From positions 662,976-726,975 of the forward strand of contig BCIK01000014.1 in the NCBI GenBank assembly GCA_039545295.1: a stretch of DNA of 64,000 nucleotides, in the 5' to 3' direction. Below are positions 23,864-33,770 of the stretch, one piece after another; the first letter of the stretch is position 1, and each line of letters opens with the position of its first letter. Source of the DNA: Udeniomyces pyricola (Eukaryota; Basidiomycota; Tremellomycetes; Cystofilobasidiales; Mrakiaceae). A program made the translations under genes and the position numbers. The notes under the pieces are model-generated. The model was not told where the DNA came from. It searched no databases and saw only the letters and a list, made by a program, of their open reading frames with translations.

Positions 23864-25733
23864 ATGGCCCGACAGCAATCCAACCTTGCCTACCTCATGG
23901 CGCTCTCGCCCCTCCTCCTCACTATCCTCATCGCTCTCCTCGCCGAGCCCGCGACTGCCTCTGCCGGCCACGCCAACGGTCGCCTCAACAAGCGACACGC
24001 CAACATCATCAAGGCTCGACGAGACGCCGGTGCTTTTGACGTCCGAACTAACGCCGCCGTTGCCCCAGTCTCCCAGAGGAGGACCATCAACCTCGGCAAG
24101 CGAGCTGACGGAGGCGCCTGCAAGCAGCGAGCTTCCTCCTCCTCGGCCGCCCCAGCCGCTACCTCGTCGGCTGGCGGAGAGGACGCCTACGTCGTTCCTG
24201 CGACGACCTCGGTTTCCGAGCACCCTGCCGAGTCGCCTACTTCGTCCATTGCCGTCGCCTCGACCTACTACACTCCCGATGCCTCCTCGCTTGCTCCTGC
24301 CTCGACCTCTGTCGTCGCTGCCGCCACTAGCTCCGTCGTCAACGTTGAGGCCGCCGTCGTTTCCGTCGCCGACGCCGCCACGTCGGTCGCCACTGGCCTC
24401 CTCTCTCAGGTCGCTGACTACGTGGCTGTACGTTATATATTTTTTTCACCTGCGTAGTGTGGGAAAATCCATGTCGCGTCTAGTGGTTTGTCTTTGACTG
24501 ACGTGACAAATACCCCCTTTCTCTGCTTCCCCCCTCTTTTTTGATTCCTCTTCCCCTCCCCCCTTTTTCCTTGTTGGCTCTCCTGTATCTTTCCCCTCTC
24601 TTCTCTTTGCGTTGGTTTCTTAATACCTTTCTCCTCTTCGAACCGATGATCAACACCAAAACAGCCCACCTCGACTCACGCCTCCTCGCTCGCTACTGCT
24701 GGCCCCATCGCGACCGACTCCCCATCCTCGTGCCGAAAGGCTGGTCTCGCTTGGCCAAACGGAGGTTCCAACAGCCCCGCCGTTTGGGCTTCCGCCATGG
24801 GAGACTCTTGGTACGTTTTGGAAAGCGCGAGAAAGCAGAAACCAAAAGGAGTTCAATCCTTAAAGCAGTAGAGCTCAAACGTTGTGTCACGCTGTTTTCT
24901 TCGTAGGTACTACACCTGGTCCCCTTGGCCCGTCGACGCTCTTTCTGGCCTCGAGTTCGTTCCCATGGTACGTACACATTACACTCGCCTCATCGATGGC
25001 GATCTCCTGATATCATAGCCTTACGCCTGTATCGCGTGTTCTTACGTTCTGCTTTGTCCTTTCGTGTGTTACTTTCTTTCTTTCAGCTCTGGGGATGGAA
25101 GCAGGTAGGAGACTGGGCCAACAACATCCAGTCCTACACCGGCCTCGGCGTCAAGCACGCCCTCTTCGTCAACGAGCCCAACGGAGCTGGTCAGGCCAAC
25201 ATGGCTGTCTCCTCTGGTTGCGACCTCTGGTACCAGCAATTCGAGCAGCTTCGATCCATCGTTCCTGGAATCAAGCTCGGATCTGCTGCTCCTGATGGAG
25301 CTCCTTCTGGCAAGCAGTGGCTCGTCGTGAGTAGACACATATTCATCGCTGGAAACAAAAACAAAAAAAGAAAATAATGGCGGTGAATTGACGATATCCT
25401 CATTTATTTACCTTCTTAGGACTTCACCGCCAACTGTCCCGCCAAGCCCGATTTCATCGCTCTCCACTGGTACGATGTCACGTAAGTCTGGTCCTTCGCT
25501 TGGTCTATTCTGTTCTGCATTCTCTAGTCACTGTGCTTGAAATCATCTTCGCATGTTGAACGTCGACCTCGTTCTTCTCATTATCATCTGCAGCTACGAG
25601 AACTTCCAGGATCACGTCAACGACTTTGCCACCACCTGGCCTGACCTTGATCTCTGGATCACCGAGTACGCTTGCCAGAACTTCAACGGTGGAGCCCAGT
25701 GCGATGCCAGTTACATCGCCGGAGAGTGAGTGT

Positions 25734-25778
<45 letters not shown>

Positions 25779-25990
25779 CCTTCTTGATGATGATGCATTC
25801 CATTTCCCTCGCTTTTCTCCCTTCCCCGTCTTTTTTTTCTTCCTCTTTCATAAGAGTCTCTCCCAAACTTGTCCTCAAGACGTTCAGAGGAGGGGGAGGG
25901 GGGAACCAAAACCCGTGGGTCAGCCGGGGCGGTAACTCTTCGACTCACGTAAAGTGTACTCGTATCGTCTCACNNNNNNNNNNNNNNNNN

Positions 25991-26028
<38 letters not shown>

Positions 26029-26354
26029 CGTGCGATGCGGATCACGATGCACGTGCTGACATGTGTTGTCTTGTTGCACTCGATTGCATTCTTCAGTTTC
26101 TTTGAGCAGACCACCGGATGGATGAACTCCAACGACCGAGTTGCTCGATACTCGGTGCGTGGCTGGTTTCTTTGATCTTCTGTTGTTTGTCCCGTCTGCA
26201 CCGATTTTGACTGTTGTCCATCCTGTTTGGCGTACGCCTTTTACAGATCTTTGGAACCATGGGAGACCTCCAGGGCGTCAACACTGCCAACGCCCTCATG
26301 GAGAGTGATGGAACGCCCAACAGCCTCGGATGGGCTTACGCCAACAAGTACTAA
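23864..26354 (+). CDS. Secreted GH128/Asl1-like glycoside hydrolase (beta-1,3-glucanase)
   Basis: Eight exons (23864-24427, 24665-24810, 24907-24967, 25087-25326, 25420-25481, 25594-25725, 26097-26154, 26247-26354) encode 456 residues. A signal peptide (LLLTILIALLAEPATASA, to about residue 34) is followed by Kex2-like sites at Lys43-Arg44 and Lys79-Arg80. A Ser/Thr/Ala-rich linker of about 140 residues comes next, probably O-glycosylated. The catalytic domain begins near residue 205 (KAGLAWPNGG) with YYTWSPWPVDAL, FVPMLWGWKQ, HALFVNEPNGAGQANM, FIALHWYDV and LDLWITEYACQ. The Glu residues in NEP and TEY are the expected acid/base and nucleophile pair. Such enzymes cleave wall beta-1,3-glucan. 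Intron 6 contains two long T tracts and an assembly gap. Confidence 0.88.
25736..25778 (+). repeat. Poly-T tract (43 nt) in intron
   Basis: An uninterrupted T run starts ten bases after the donor of intron 6 of the glucanase gene. Confidence 0.9.
25974..25990. other. Assembly gap (17 N)
   Basis: Seventeen undetermined bases lie directly before a second T run in intron 6 of the glucanase gene. The true length here is unknown. Confidence 0.98.
25991..26028 (+). repeat. Poly-T tract (38 nt) after the gap
   Basis: A second T run abuts the gap. Together with the run at 25736 it makes this intron hard to assemble. Confidence 0.9.
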
Positions 26355-27491
26355 AGGAAGAACATTACCCCTACCCTTCTTTCTACCTTTACTGCATCTT
26401 GTTTTGTTTTCCTCCGCAAGTTATTCTCGTTATCCTGCCTGCTCTTCGTTCATCCACACAGCTTTTCTTTGCACCCCATCAGCTTTGCGTTCGTTGACAG
26501 TCTATCCCCTGCCCCTGTTCCTTCCTCATCATATCCTCTACCTTGTGCTTCACCTCTCCTGATCCTCCCTCCCCGCGCTTTCTGCACTATCTTGCCGTCT
26601 CTAACCTGACTGTGCCCAAACCCTTATACCCCTTCCTGAGCTTGCGTTTCGGCCTGGATCCGTTTCGTTTCCTTGCTCGGTGTTTTTCTATTTCCTTTCC
26701 TTTTCTCAAGGCTTGCTGTCTCTCTCTCTCTCCTTTTTTTTCTTGTTCGACTGCCCATTTCATTCGTCCATTCCTTGGCGTTCCTGGTGTCTCCACTTTT
26801 CTCTCTCACTCACCTACTCAACTCTCGCACGCTTCCCTTGCTCTTTTTCCGGTGCTTTCTCAAGTTTCAAGAGCAATGTTAAAAAAGGAGCGGCCGACGG
26901 CAGCTGGCTCCGTCGTACAAAGACCTTTTTTTGTTTCTGCTTCTGGTGGTTCTGGTTCTTGCATCTTGTCAATCTCTCGCTTGGTGAACTAGACTTGTGA
27001 AAATCTCGCTTCTTGATCGACTTGAAAGTGTTTCTGTTTTTCTTCTTCTCTTTTTTTCTTTTCTTTCTCTTGCGGCTTCTTGGTCGGCATTTTTTTTTTT
27101 TTTTTTTTTTGACTGGGTGAAAGTGATTAGGTCCTGTGTATCAGACGCAAAGTACCATGAGAGAGATTGACGTGTCGTCTGCAAACCCACGTCGTTTCAT
27201 GTCAGCTTTCGCTCGTGCTTGCCATGGCATGGGGCCAACCTGCACTACTCCCAATACAATAGCCGGTGTGTTTTTCATGTGAATAATAGTCATGAGTATC
27301 GATCCGGCGTGTAAACGTGCAAGAGACATCGGGACCTTCCGGTCAACCCCAATGAGTCGACTTTGAAAATATAAAGCATGACGCATGGATCGGACCCACG
27401 GCCCCCCGAAGTCCATATATACCCATTTTACGCATCCCCTTTAAAACCTCAGACACACACGGGTCACTAGACGATGGTCGATTCATCATCT
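26355..27491. other. Convergent intergenic region, pyrimidine-rich
   Basis: The region lies between the stops of the glucanase and the AYR1-like gene. T/C-rich sequence runs to about 27110, including 21 T at 27090-27110, then more mixed sequence. I see no gene in it. Confidence 0.5.
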
Positions 27492-30284
27492 TCACGCCGT
27501 TTTCAGTCGTCCTTGGTCCGTCTTCCCACCGGTAGCAGTCCTATCAGTGGTCTTCGACGACGATAGATCACCCGCCGCCGCCGTCGCTGTGGCCTCGAGG
27601 GTCTTTTTCATCCCGAGCAGGCCGAACCGGAACATGAAGAGGTACCGAACGAAGATCTCGGGGAGCCATTCGAGGATCTTGAAAAGCGTCGAGCTAGGAG
27701 TTTGAAAGAGGAAGGGGGAGGGGGGGGGAGGGAAGAGCGATGGAGGGTTATGGGAGGAAGACAAAAAGAAGGAGAGAGATAGGAAGAGGAGAGGAAGGGA
27801 GGAAGGGAAAGATGAGATGAGATGAGATGAGATGAGATGAGGTGGGTAAATGGGTTCAGTTGAGGGTTATCAGGAAGGGGTTGGTTCTAGTCATTGCTCT
27901 TGTTGAGATGACACGAAGGATGATAAGGCCAAGATATAGAGAAGATTTTAAAAGGTATAGGAGGAGTAGAGAGGGGGTGGGAGGGAGGGAGGGTAGAAGC
28001 AAAGCAAACATGTGTTTTCTTTCACGCACGGGGTGGAAAGGGCGTAGAATGACGGCGGGGAAGTCGAGAGCGCCTGACGGACGACCGACCGGGCAAAGGA
28101 CTCGGCGGAAAGGGAGGATGGCCCTACAGGTAGAGTGTGACATGATGGAAACAGGAAGATTTAGGGAAGACAATAGGAAGATATGGGATGAAGAAGCACA
28201 AGATTAGATACATGATAGGGGTTAGATGTCGTGACTCAACGCTCTTAGGACTTGGCGAGATGCATAGATATGAATGGACTGTTTGTGATCTTTGCATGGC
28301 ACTTTTCGGACCAGAACGAAAGCGTACCTTGAGAAAGACTGCGTCTTTCTTCGATGTATTTGAGGACGGGTCCATAGATGCTGTTCGTCTGGCTAACGAC
28401 GTTGCTGCTCCCGCCGGCTTTAGCCGCTGCGGCTTCCTCTCGTTTGGCCATATTGTTGACGAGGTTGGACTTGATCCCGCCCGGTGCGACAACTGCATGG
28501 ACCAGTGATGAAGTCAAAGGAGAATCCAAGCCACGATTTGAAGAGGGATCGGAGGAGGAGTTAGCTAGCTAGGTTGATGGCAACGCCATGTTCGTCCCGG
28601 ATAGTGATACTGTCATCGACGTACGCATGACCTTGACATTGAAAGGGTAGAGTTCTTGTCGAAGAGTCTGACTGAGAGAGTGGAGAGCCGCTTTAGAGGC
28701 TGGGTACGCTCCCGCAAAAGGGGTTGGAATCATGCCCGTCCTGGATGAACCAGGCAAGATGGATTTGGGGGGGGGGGGGGGGGGGGGAGTCATCGTCAGG
28801 ATATCATGACGAGATATTTCCCAAAAGGTGAGCGATAGATAGTTTTTTTTTTTACACTGAACCGATGTTGATGACTGTAATTTTTTTTTGATGTGGACCA
28901 TGTCAGTCGAATCATTGACGAGGATTGGTTCTGATGCGAAACGGACATGAGACGTACTCAGCCCCTTGCGGCGCTCGATCATGAAAGGACAGATAGATTG
29001 GGTGACACTAGATTTGACGTGATCATCAAGTCGAGTTGTCAAGCATGGATACGAGTGTGTTTGCGAGTAATCAGCTGATAAGCTACAGTGAGTGAGGAGC
29101 TGAGAAGGGGGGGAAAGAGATCGGAAAGAGGGGGGGGGGGAGAAGAGATGCAGCTGCATACCGAAGGACGCCGATGACCTATCAAGAGGGTATAGTTCTG
29201 ATGAGCATCGATGGTAAATTCCAGAACAAGAACTATAGAGAACAAGTATGAGACAGCACTTACGTTGGTGTGGAGTGTGAGCTGCATATCTTCAAGTTTG
29301 CACTCCAATATCGGACCGGGTGCAGACAGTCCTGGAGCAGCAGCAGGATGATCAGTACGTCATGAGTGATATCAATCGGACATCTGCAGCTTTTGTCGTT
29401 TGGCGTGACAACCTAAACTCACCAGCATTGTTGACGCTAACACGCAGAGTATATATGATGCCAGGTTCACAGGTCAATCGGACGATATCTAGTCAATAGC
29501 ATCCACGCGACGACCCATGCTGATGCCCGGTCCGGCGATCATTAACCGATCGAACTCACAGAATATCGACCTGGCTATACTTGGCTCGAACGGCCTGCGT
29601 GAGCCGATGGACGGATTCGGCCGAGGTCACATCGAGTTCCATGAGCTCAATCTGTGACTGGGTTGCGTGTGAGAACGTGCCCTCCATGGAACGCAGAGAT
29701 CTGGCCGTTGCGATCACCCGACATCCCTTCTAGTGAATCGATGAAGGACGCAAGCGGACGATGGGGGCAATTTGATGTCAGACACAGGCGAATGATAAGT
29801 GCAGGATTCACTTTGGATTCATCCGTGTTGTACTGAACATGAATAGCAAGGAGATGAACCAACTTGGGCAAACTCTTGGGCGAGCTATACAAGTCCGCAG
29901 AGGGTAGACCAAGAGGGGTTTCGAGAGAGAGAGAGATCAGAGAGAGATGGTCAACTAGGGGAGCGGAAATCCGCCGGCAGCGGAAGGAAATGTGAGTCTG
30001 GAGCGAAAGGAGCGGGCGATGGGCTATCGCGAGAGGACACGAACGGCATGCCCGATGCCGCCTGTAAGGTCAAACCGAGGAAAGGACGGGTCGAGATGGA
30101 TGAGAAAGGGGAGGTCGGTCAACGTTGGGACGTCGAGAGTGCAGGGTGGGCCATGGGTAAAATAAGATGAGACGATATTCGGTTAATGTTCGGATCGGGA
30201 TATCGCACTAGGCAGTAGGTGAAGGAATGATCTATACTTGCCGGCAGAGCAGCCTGTGACGAGGACGATAGGCTGGTGATTCAT
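27492..30284 (-). CDS. AYR1: AYR1-like short-chain dehydrogenase/reductase (1-acyl-DHAP reductase type)
   Basis: Thirteen exons (30284-30242, 30061-30045, 29884-29864, 29729-29560, 29436-29423, 29331-29264, 29178-29162, 29007-28958, 28874-28856, 28740-28625, 28492-28328, 28123-28030, 27693-27492) encode 331 residues. Ayr1 reduces 1-acyl-dihydroxyacetone phosphate with NADPH on ER and lipid droplets. The NAD(P)-binding motif TGCSAGGIGHA is at the N-terminus, KGCRVIATAR follows, and VNNAG is at 85-89. The catalytic residues are Ser139 (INIGSV), Tyr152 and Lys156 (AYPASKAAL). A late hydrophobic segment (WLPEIFVRYLFMFRFGLLG) could be a membrane anchor. Five exons are 14-21 nt, and intron 1 is GC-AG. 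A close SDR relative with another lipid substrate is possible. Confidence 0.85.
27811..27842. repeat. (GATGA)n microsatellite
   Basis: About six copies of a 5-bp unit lie inside the last intron of the AYR1-like gene. Confidence 0.9.
28767..28787. repeat. Poly-G tract (21 nt) in intron
   Basis: The G run on the plus strand is a C run in the transcript and serves as the pyrimidine tract close to the acceptor of the AYR1-like exon 10. Confidence 0.9.
30062..30241 (-). other. GC-AG intron in the AYR1-like gene
   Basis: The intron begins GCAAGT and ends TTACAG. Only this GC donor restores the conserved TGCSAGGIG motif. The nearest GT (four bases on) would put exon 2 out of frame. Confidence 0.85.
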
Positions 30285-30794
30285 GGATGATGGTTGAGCG
30301 TTGAAGATGAGAATGAGGCAGATGAATGGGGGGCTTATATATTATATTATACATAACAAGGGGATGAGACTGTGGGATGGCGATAGAAGGAACTGTAAAA
30401 TTGATTGGGTTATATGAGGAAGGCTAGTTGGCTGATGAAAAGGTGATGAGTGCATGTGTACTATACTATTTTCATGTGTATCTATGTTCAACTTATGTGA
30501 GTGAGCGGTGAAAAGTGAGAAATAGGTATATATGTATGTACATATATTGGAAATGAATAATTCCACACATTATTTCGCGTTGTAGGTTGAGCTTTCCTGC
30601 AGCTGTCTCGCCTTCCTTCCCTTGCAGTAACGACTGATCAGTCTCATCCACTTTTCCCTATCAGCCCACGTAACAGTCATAGTTTCCCCCTTCCCCCCCC
30701 AACTTGACCACACACATACACACGCACACGCCCTACCTGCCCATCCACTCTCCATCCTCATCCCTACGCCCATCCCCACCAAACCACACGTTGA
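30285..30794. promoter_or_regulatory. Divergent promoter region, AYR1-like / eIF4E-like
   Basis: This 510 bp region is AT-rich on the AYR1 side (30335-30565, TATATTATATTATA near 30338) and pyrimidine-rich with CACACA near 30705-30725 on the other side. No coding sequence is supported. Confidence 0.45.
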
Positions 30795-33037
30795 ATGTCA
30801 ACCCCTCGCTCGTCGCGCATATCAGCCCCCTCGCCTCCTCTTCCTGCCTCTCCCATGGCTTCGACCAGTCTTCCAGGCGCTGCCTCCCCCGCCAAGGGCA
30901 CCTTTGTCAGTTGCTTCATGCTACATGCTATATGCTCCATGCTTCACTCTCCATTATTCCCATTTTATACCCTTTTATCACCTTCCTTCCCTCTTCGGTT
31001 GACTGGTTCAACACGATCCCTTCACCGTCTTGCTGTCGCGAGCGAGCGGGGTCTGACAAGTACCGACTTCCAGTCGCTCTGCTCTGCCGCTTTTTTCGAT
31101 CATCTCCGCCATGATTGCTTTCCGTCCTTGGCTTGAGACTCATCATCCATCTAACTCATTGCTCCGCATTTACATTGCCTGCAGGGTAAATACCTCCCAT
31201 CTTCTCCCATTCCCTCGCCTTCAGCGACGCCTAGACCTACCCCGGCTGCGAAGAGCGTGAGTGATCTCGTTGCCAAGTTTGGAGGCGGACGAAGGTCGGG
31301 CTCCAACGGTGATCTCGCTAAGATGGCCTTGTCGTCCCCACCTCTCGAGAACGCCGATGGACCCGTCACTGACGTCGAGAACGGAGGTCAGCCCGCCAGC
31401 GGGAACGGCGACTTGCCAACCAAGGAGGGACAAGACAATGCAGACGAGACCTCGACCACCAACCCGTCCGATCAGGACAAGGCCACGTCTTTGACTGCTA
31501 CCGAGGCCCCAACCAAGGTCAACGGAGAGTCCAACCACCCCCAAGAGGACGCAAAGGATGATGAGGATGGATCCAAGAGCTCGACCGCGACTACCCCGAC
31601 CGAAACCGAACCAGCGCCCCTCGAGTCGTCCCTCTCGTCGCGCGACGTTGATTCTCCCTCCCAAGCCGTCCGGCCCATGTCCCCCGTCGGCGAAGCCCCA
31701 AGCAAGACTCCCTCAGAGGGCGAGGCTACGCCGACCGATGCCACCACTTCCACCTCCAACCCTTCGGCGTCTGCCGCCGCTCCTTCTGCTCCTGCCGTCT
31801 CCTCCCCTCTTGCCTCCTCCTCTACCCCGGCCCAAGACGCGACCGAGTCGACGCCCGCCGCTTCCGAGACCGCCGCCTCGACCGAGTCGCATCCTCTGTC
31901 CAACACGCACGTCATGTTCTTCTCCGATACCTCGCCCACTAAGTCCAAGAAGGCTTCCTCGGCATCGTCTTCGGCGAGCTCGTACGCTCACGGACTTGAA
32001 AAGCTCTTCTCGTGAGTAATGCTTTCTAACTTTCAGGTCGCGTTTGGGCGCGTACGCGTCAATGCGATGGGTATGGGAGGGGGCCGGAAGGAACCACATA
32101 GACGAAGAAGTACAAGTGAACGTGGCTTCAGGGGTAGTGATTGGGCAGATGAACGCGCCGAAGCAGGAGATTAGACGCGTCAGAAGGAGCGACATGCAAC
32201 TGACTGAAACAATTGGGCTTCATCACGGTTCAACTATACAGTTGCAGCACTGTCGAAGAGTTTGCTGGTAGCTGGAAGGCGCTTCGAAGTAAGTTACTGC
32301 ACGTTTGGCTGACAGACATGGGGTTGGGGGGTTCAAGAAGATGGAATGCTGACATGATCCCGGTGAATTTCTTCCCCCACCAGGCATGATGTCCGGTGTT
32401 CTCGGTAACGATGAAGGCCTCAACGGACTCAAGCAAGACAGCAATTTCCATCTCTTCCTCGATGGTATCAACCCGATGTGGTGAGTCGCTTTTCTGGCCA
32501 GATTCGAATTCTTTCCCGTGTTTCGATTGCATGACTCAAACATCCGCGTCCTCTTTTCCTCGTCCGCTCTTCCAGGGAAGATCCTTTGAACGCCAAGGGT
32601 GGCCGACTCACTATCTCGGCTGTCAAGGGTACTCTCGATCAGACTTTCTCGGTTATCGTCCGTAAGTACACGCGACACACCGCCGATGCGAGACTTCGCA
32701 TACGCCCTCGGAAGTCGACTGGAAGAGCGAGACTAACGTTTCGGCCGCCTCTTCCGTTCTCCTCTGTTTGATTTTGGGCTTTCTCGTTCCTGTGCTTCCC
32801 TCACCAGTCCTTCTCATCGGCTCCATCCTCGAGATTGATTCTTGCCCTACCTCTGAATCGTCGGGCATGATCTGCGGAGCTGTTGCTAGCAGACGAGCAC
32901 GTGGTGACCGAGTGGAGATTTGGCTCGGCGGAGAGACGGAACCGGACAAGGCGTGGATTGATCGGTTGAAGGAGGTACTCGCGAGGGAGCTCAACGACCC
33001 GAGCATCATTGGCGGCAAGTACAAGCGTCATTTCTAA
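30795..33037 (+). CDS. eIF4E-family cap-binding protein, 4EHP-like, with long disordered N-terminus
   Basis: Six exons (30795-30905, 31185-32011, 32248-32288, 32384-32480, 32576-32661, 32808-33037) encode 463 residues. About the first 275 are Ser/Thr/Pro/Ala/Glu-rich and look disordered. The core follows: HPLSNTHVMFFSDTSPT, TVEEFAGSWKAL, FHLFLDGINPMWEDP, GGRLTISAVKGT, CGAVASRRARGDRVEIWLGG. Against human eIF4E, Trp102-Glu103 (here Trp359-Glu360), Arg157 and Trp166 of the cap pocket are kept. Trp56 appears to be Tyr304, as in 4EHP, and the dorsal Trp73 appears to be Ala. This suggests a cap-binding translation regulator rather than the main initiation factor. Exon 3 may start at 32242 or 32248 (tandem acceptor, two residues different). 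Confidence 0.9.
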
Positions 33038-33770
33038 AGCGATTGAGCCCCCCTGTGCACGAATAGCATGGGGAACGAAGGATCGATCTCGGGGCGATAT
33101 GAAGCATGTTGTCTTGATTGCCCGATCTTGTTTGAGCGTTGACGGAAGGATGCCGAGAAAAAAAAAAAACGAGTTGTGAAAGAGAAAGCCAATGAGCGAG
33201 CGAGGGACATCAGTCATAGAGCTGTTGCGCTGTCGATCGATCTGGATGTGACGATATAGGGATCGTAAAAGGTCGTGCACGCATACATGCATAGCAGTCG
33301 GCAAGACACATGACGCCTATATATGTATACATCAATTACGATAGTATACATAGACGACTGACTGTTAGTAACGGACTCGTGCAGGTCGCGTTGCCTTTTC
33401 GGTTCGACGTTCGGACGAGAGCGTCGTTCGACGATCAGATCTATCTCGATTAGGTTGTCGCAAACCGCCGCACTCCGGCCCACATGGTATATGGTCCATC
33501 ATGTATGTACCTCGTCTAGTAATTGCATCAGGTACACTTTCAGTCTTCCCAGGTTGGTATAGTGCCCCGAATACTCACCTCACTCCCTCGTTTGCACTCA
33601 TCCAGCTCGAATCATTGCTTGCAACACCCGGCTGGCCACATCGGGATCCCTCGTGATCGTAGCGCGATCCGATCGGCTTCGACCTGGTGAGATCAATTGC
33701 AGAAGCAGATATGACGATAGTTGCGAGTACTCAGCTGTTTACTGGCATTCTTTAATTACAACGTACAGCT
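33038..33770. other. Intergenic region downstream of the eIF4E-like gene
   Basis: These 733 bp lie between two plus-strand genes. Mixed composition; a short TATATATG run lies near 33320. A tRNA-like A-box pattern at 33552 does not fold into a tRNA. I see no gene. Confidence 0.5.

Noticed and set aside
23430..24497. Open frame of 355 codons overlapping the glucanase start
   Set aside because: It is Pro/Ser/Leu low-complexity translated from pyrimidine-rich leader and from the wrong frame of the real first exon.
25505..25948. Frames containing long Lys or Phe runs in the glucanase intron
   Set aside because: They are only translations of the A/T homopolymer and the gap.
31472..32195. Long open frames antisense to the eIF4E-like N-terminus
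   Set aside because: They mirror the low-complexity Ser/Thr/Pro coding strand, and the sense strand has clear splice-consistent coding sequence.
33545..33630. tRNA-like pattern (GGTTGGTATAGTG followed by a B-box-like GCTCGAATC)
   Set aside because: The segments cannot be paired into an acceptor stem or anticodon arm, and the B-box is degenerate.
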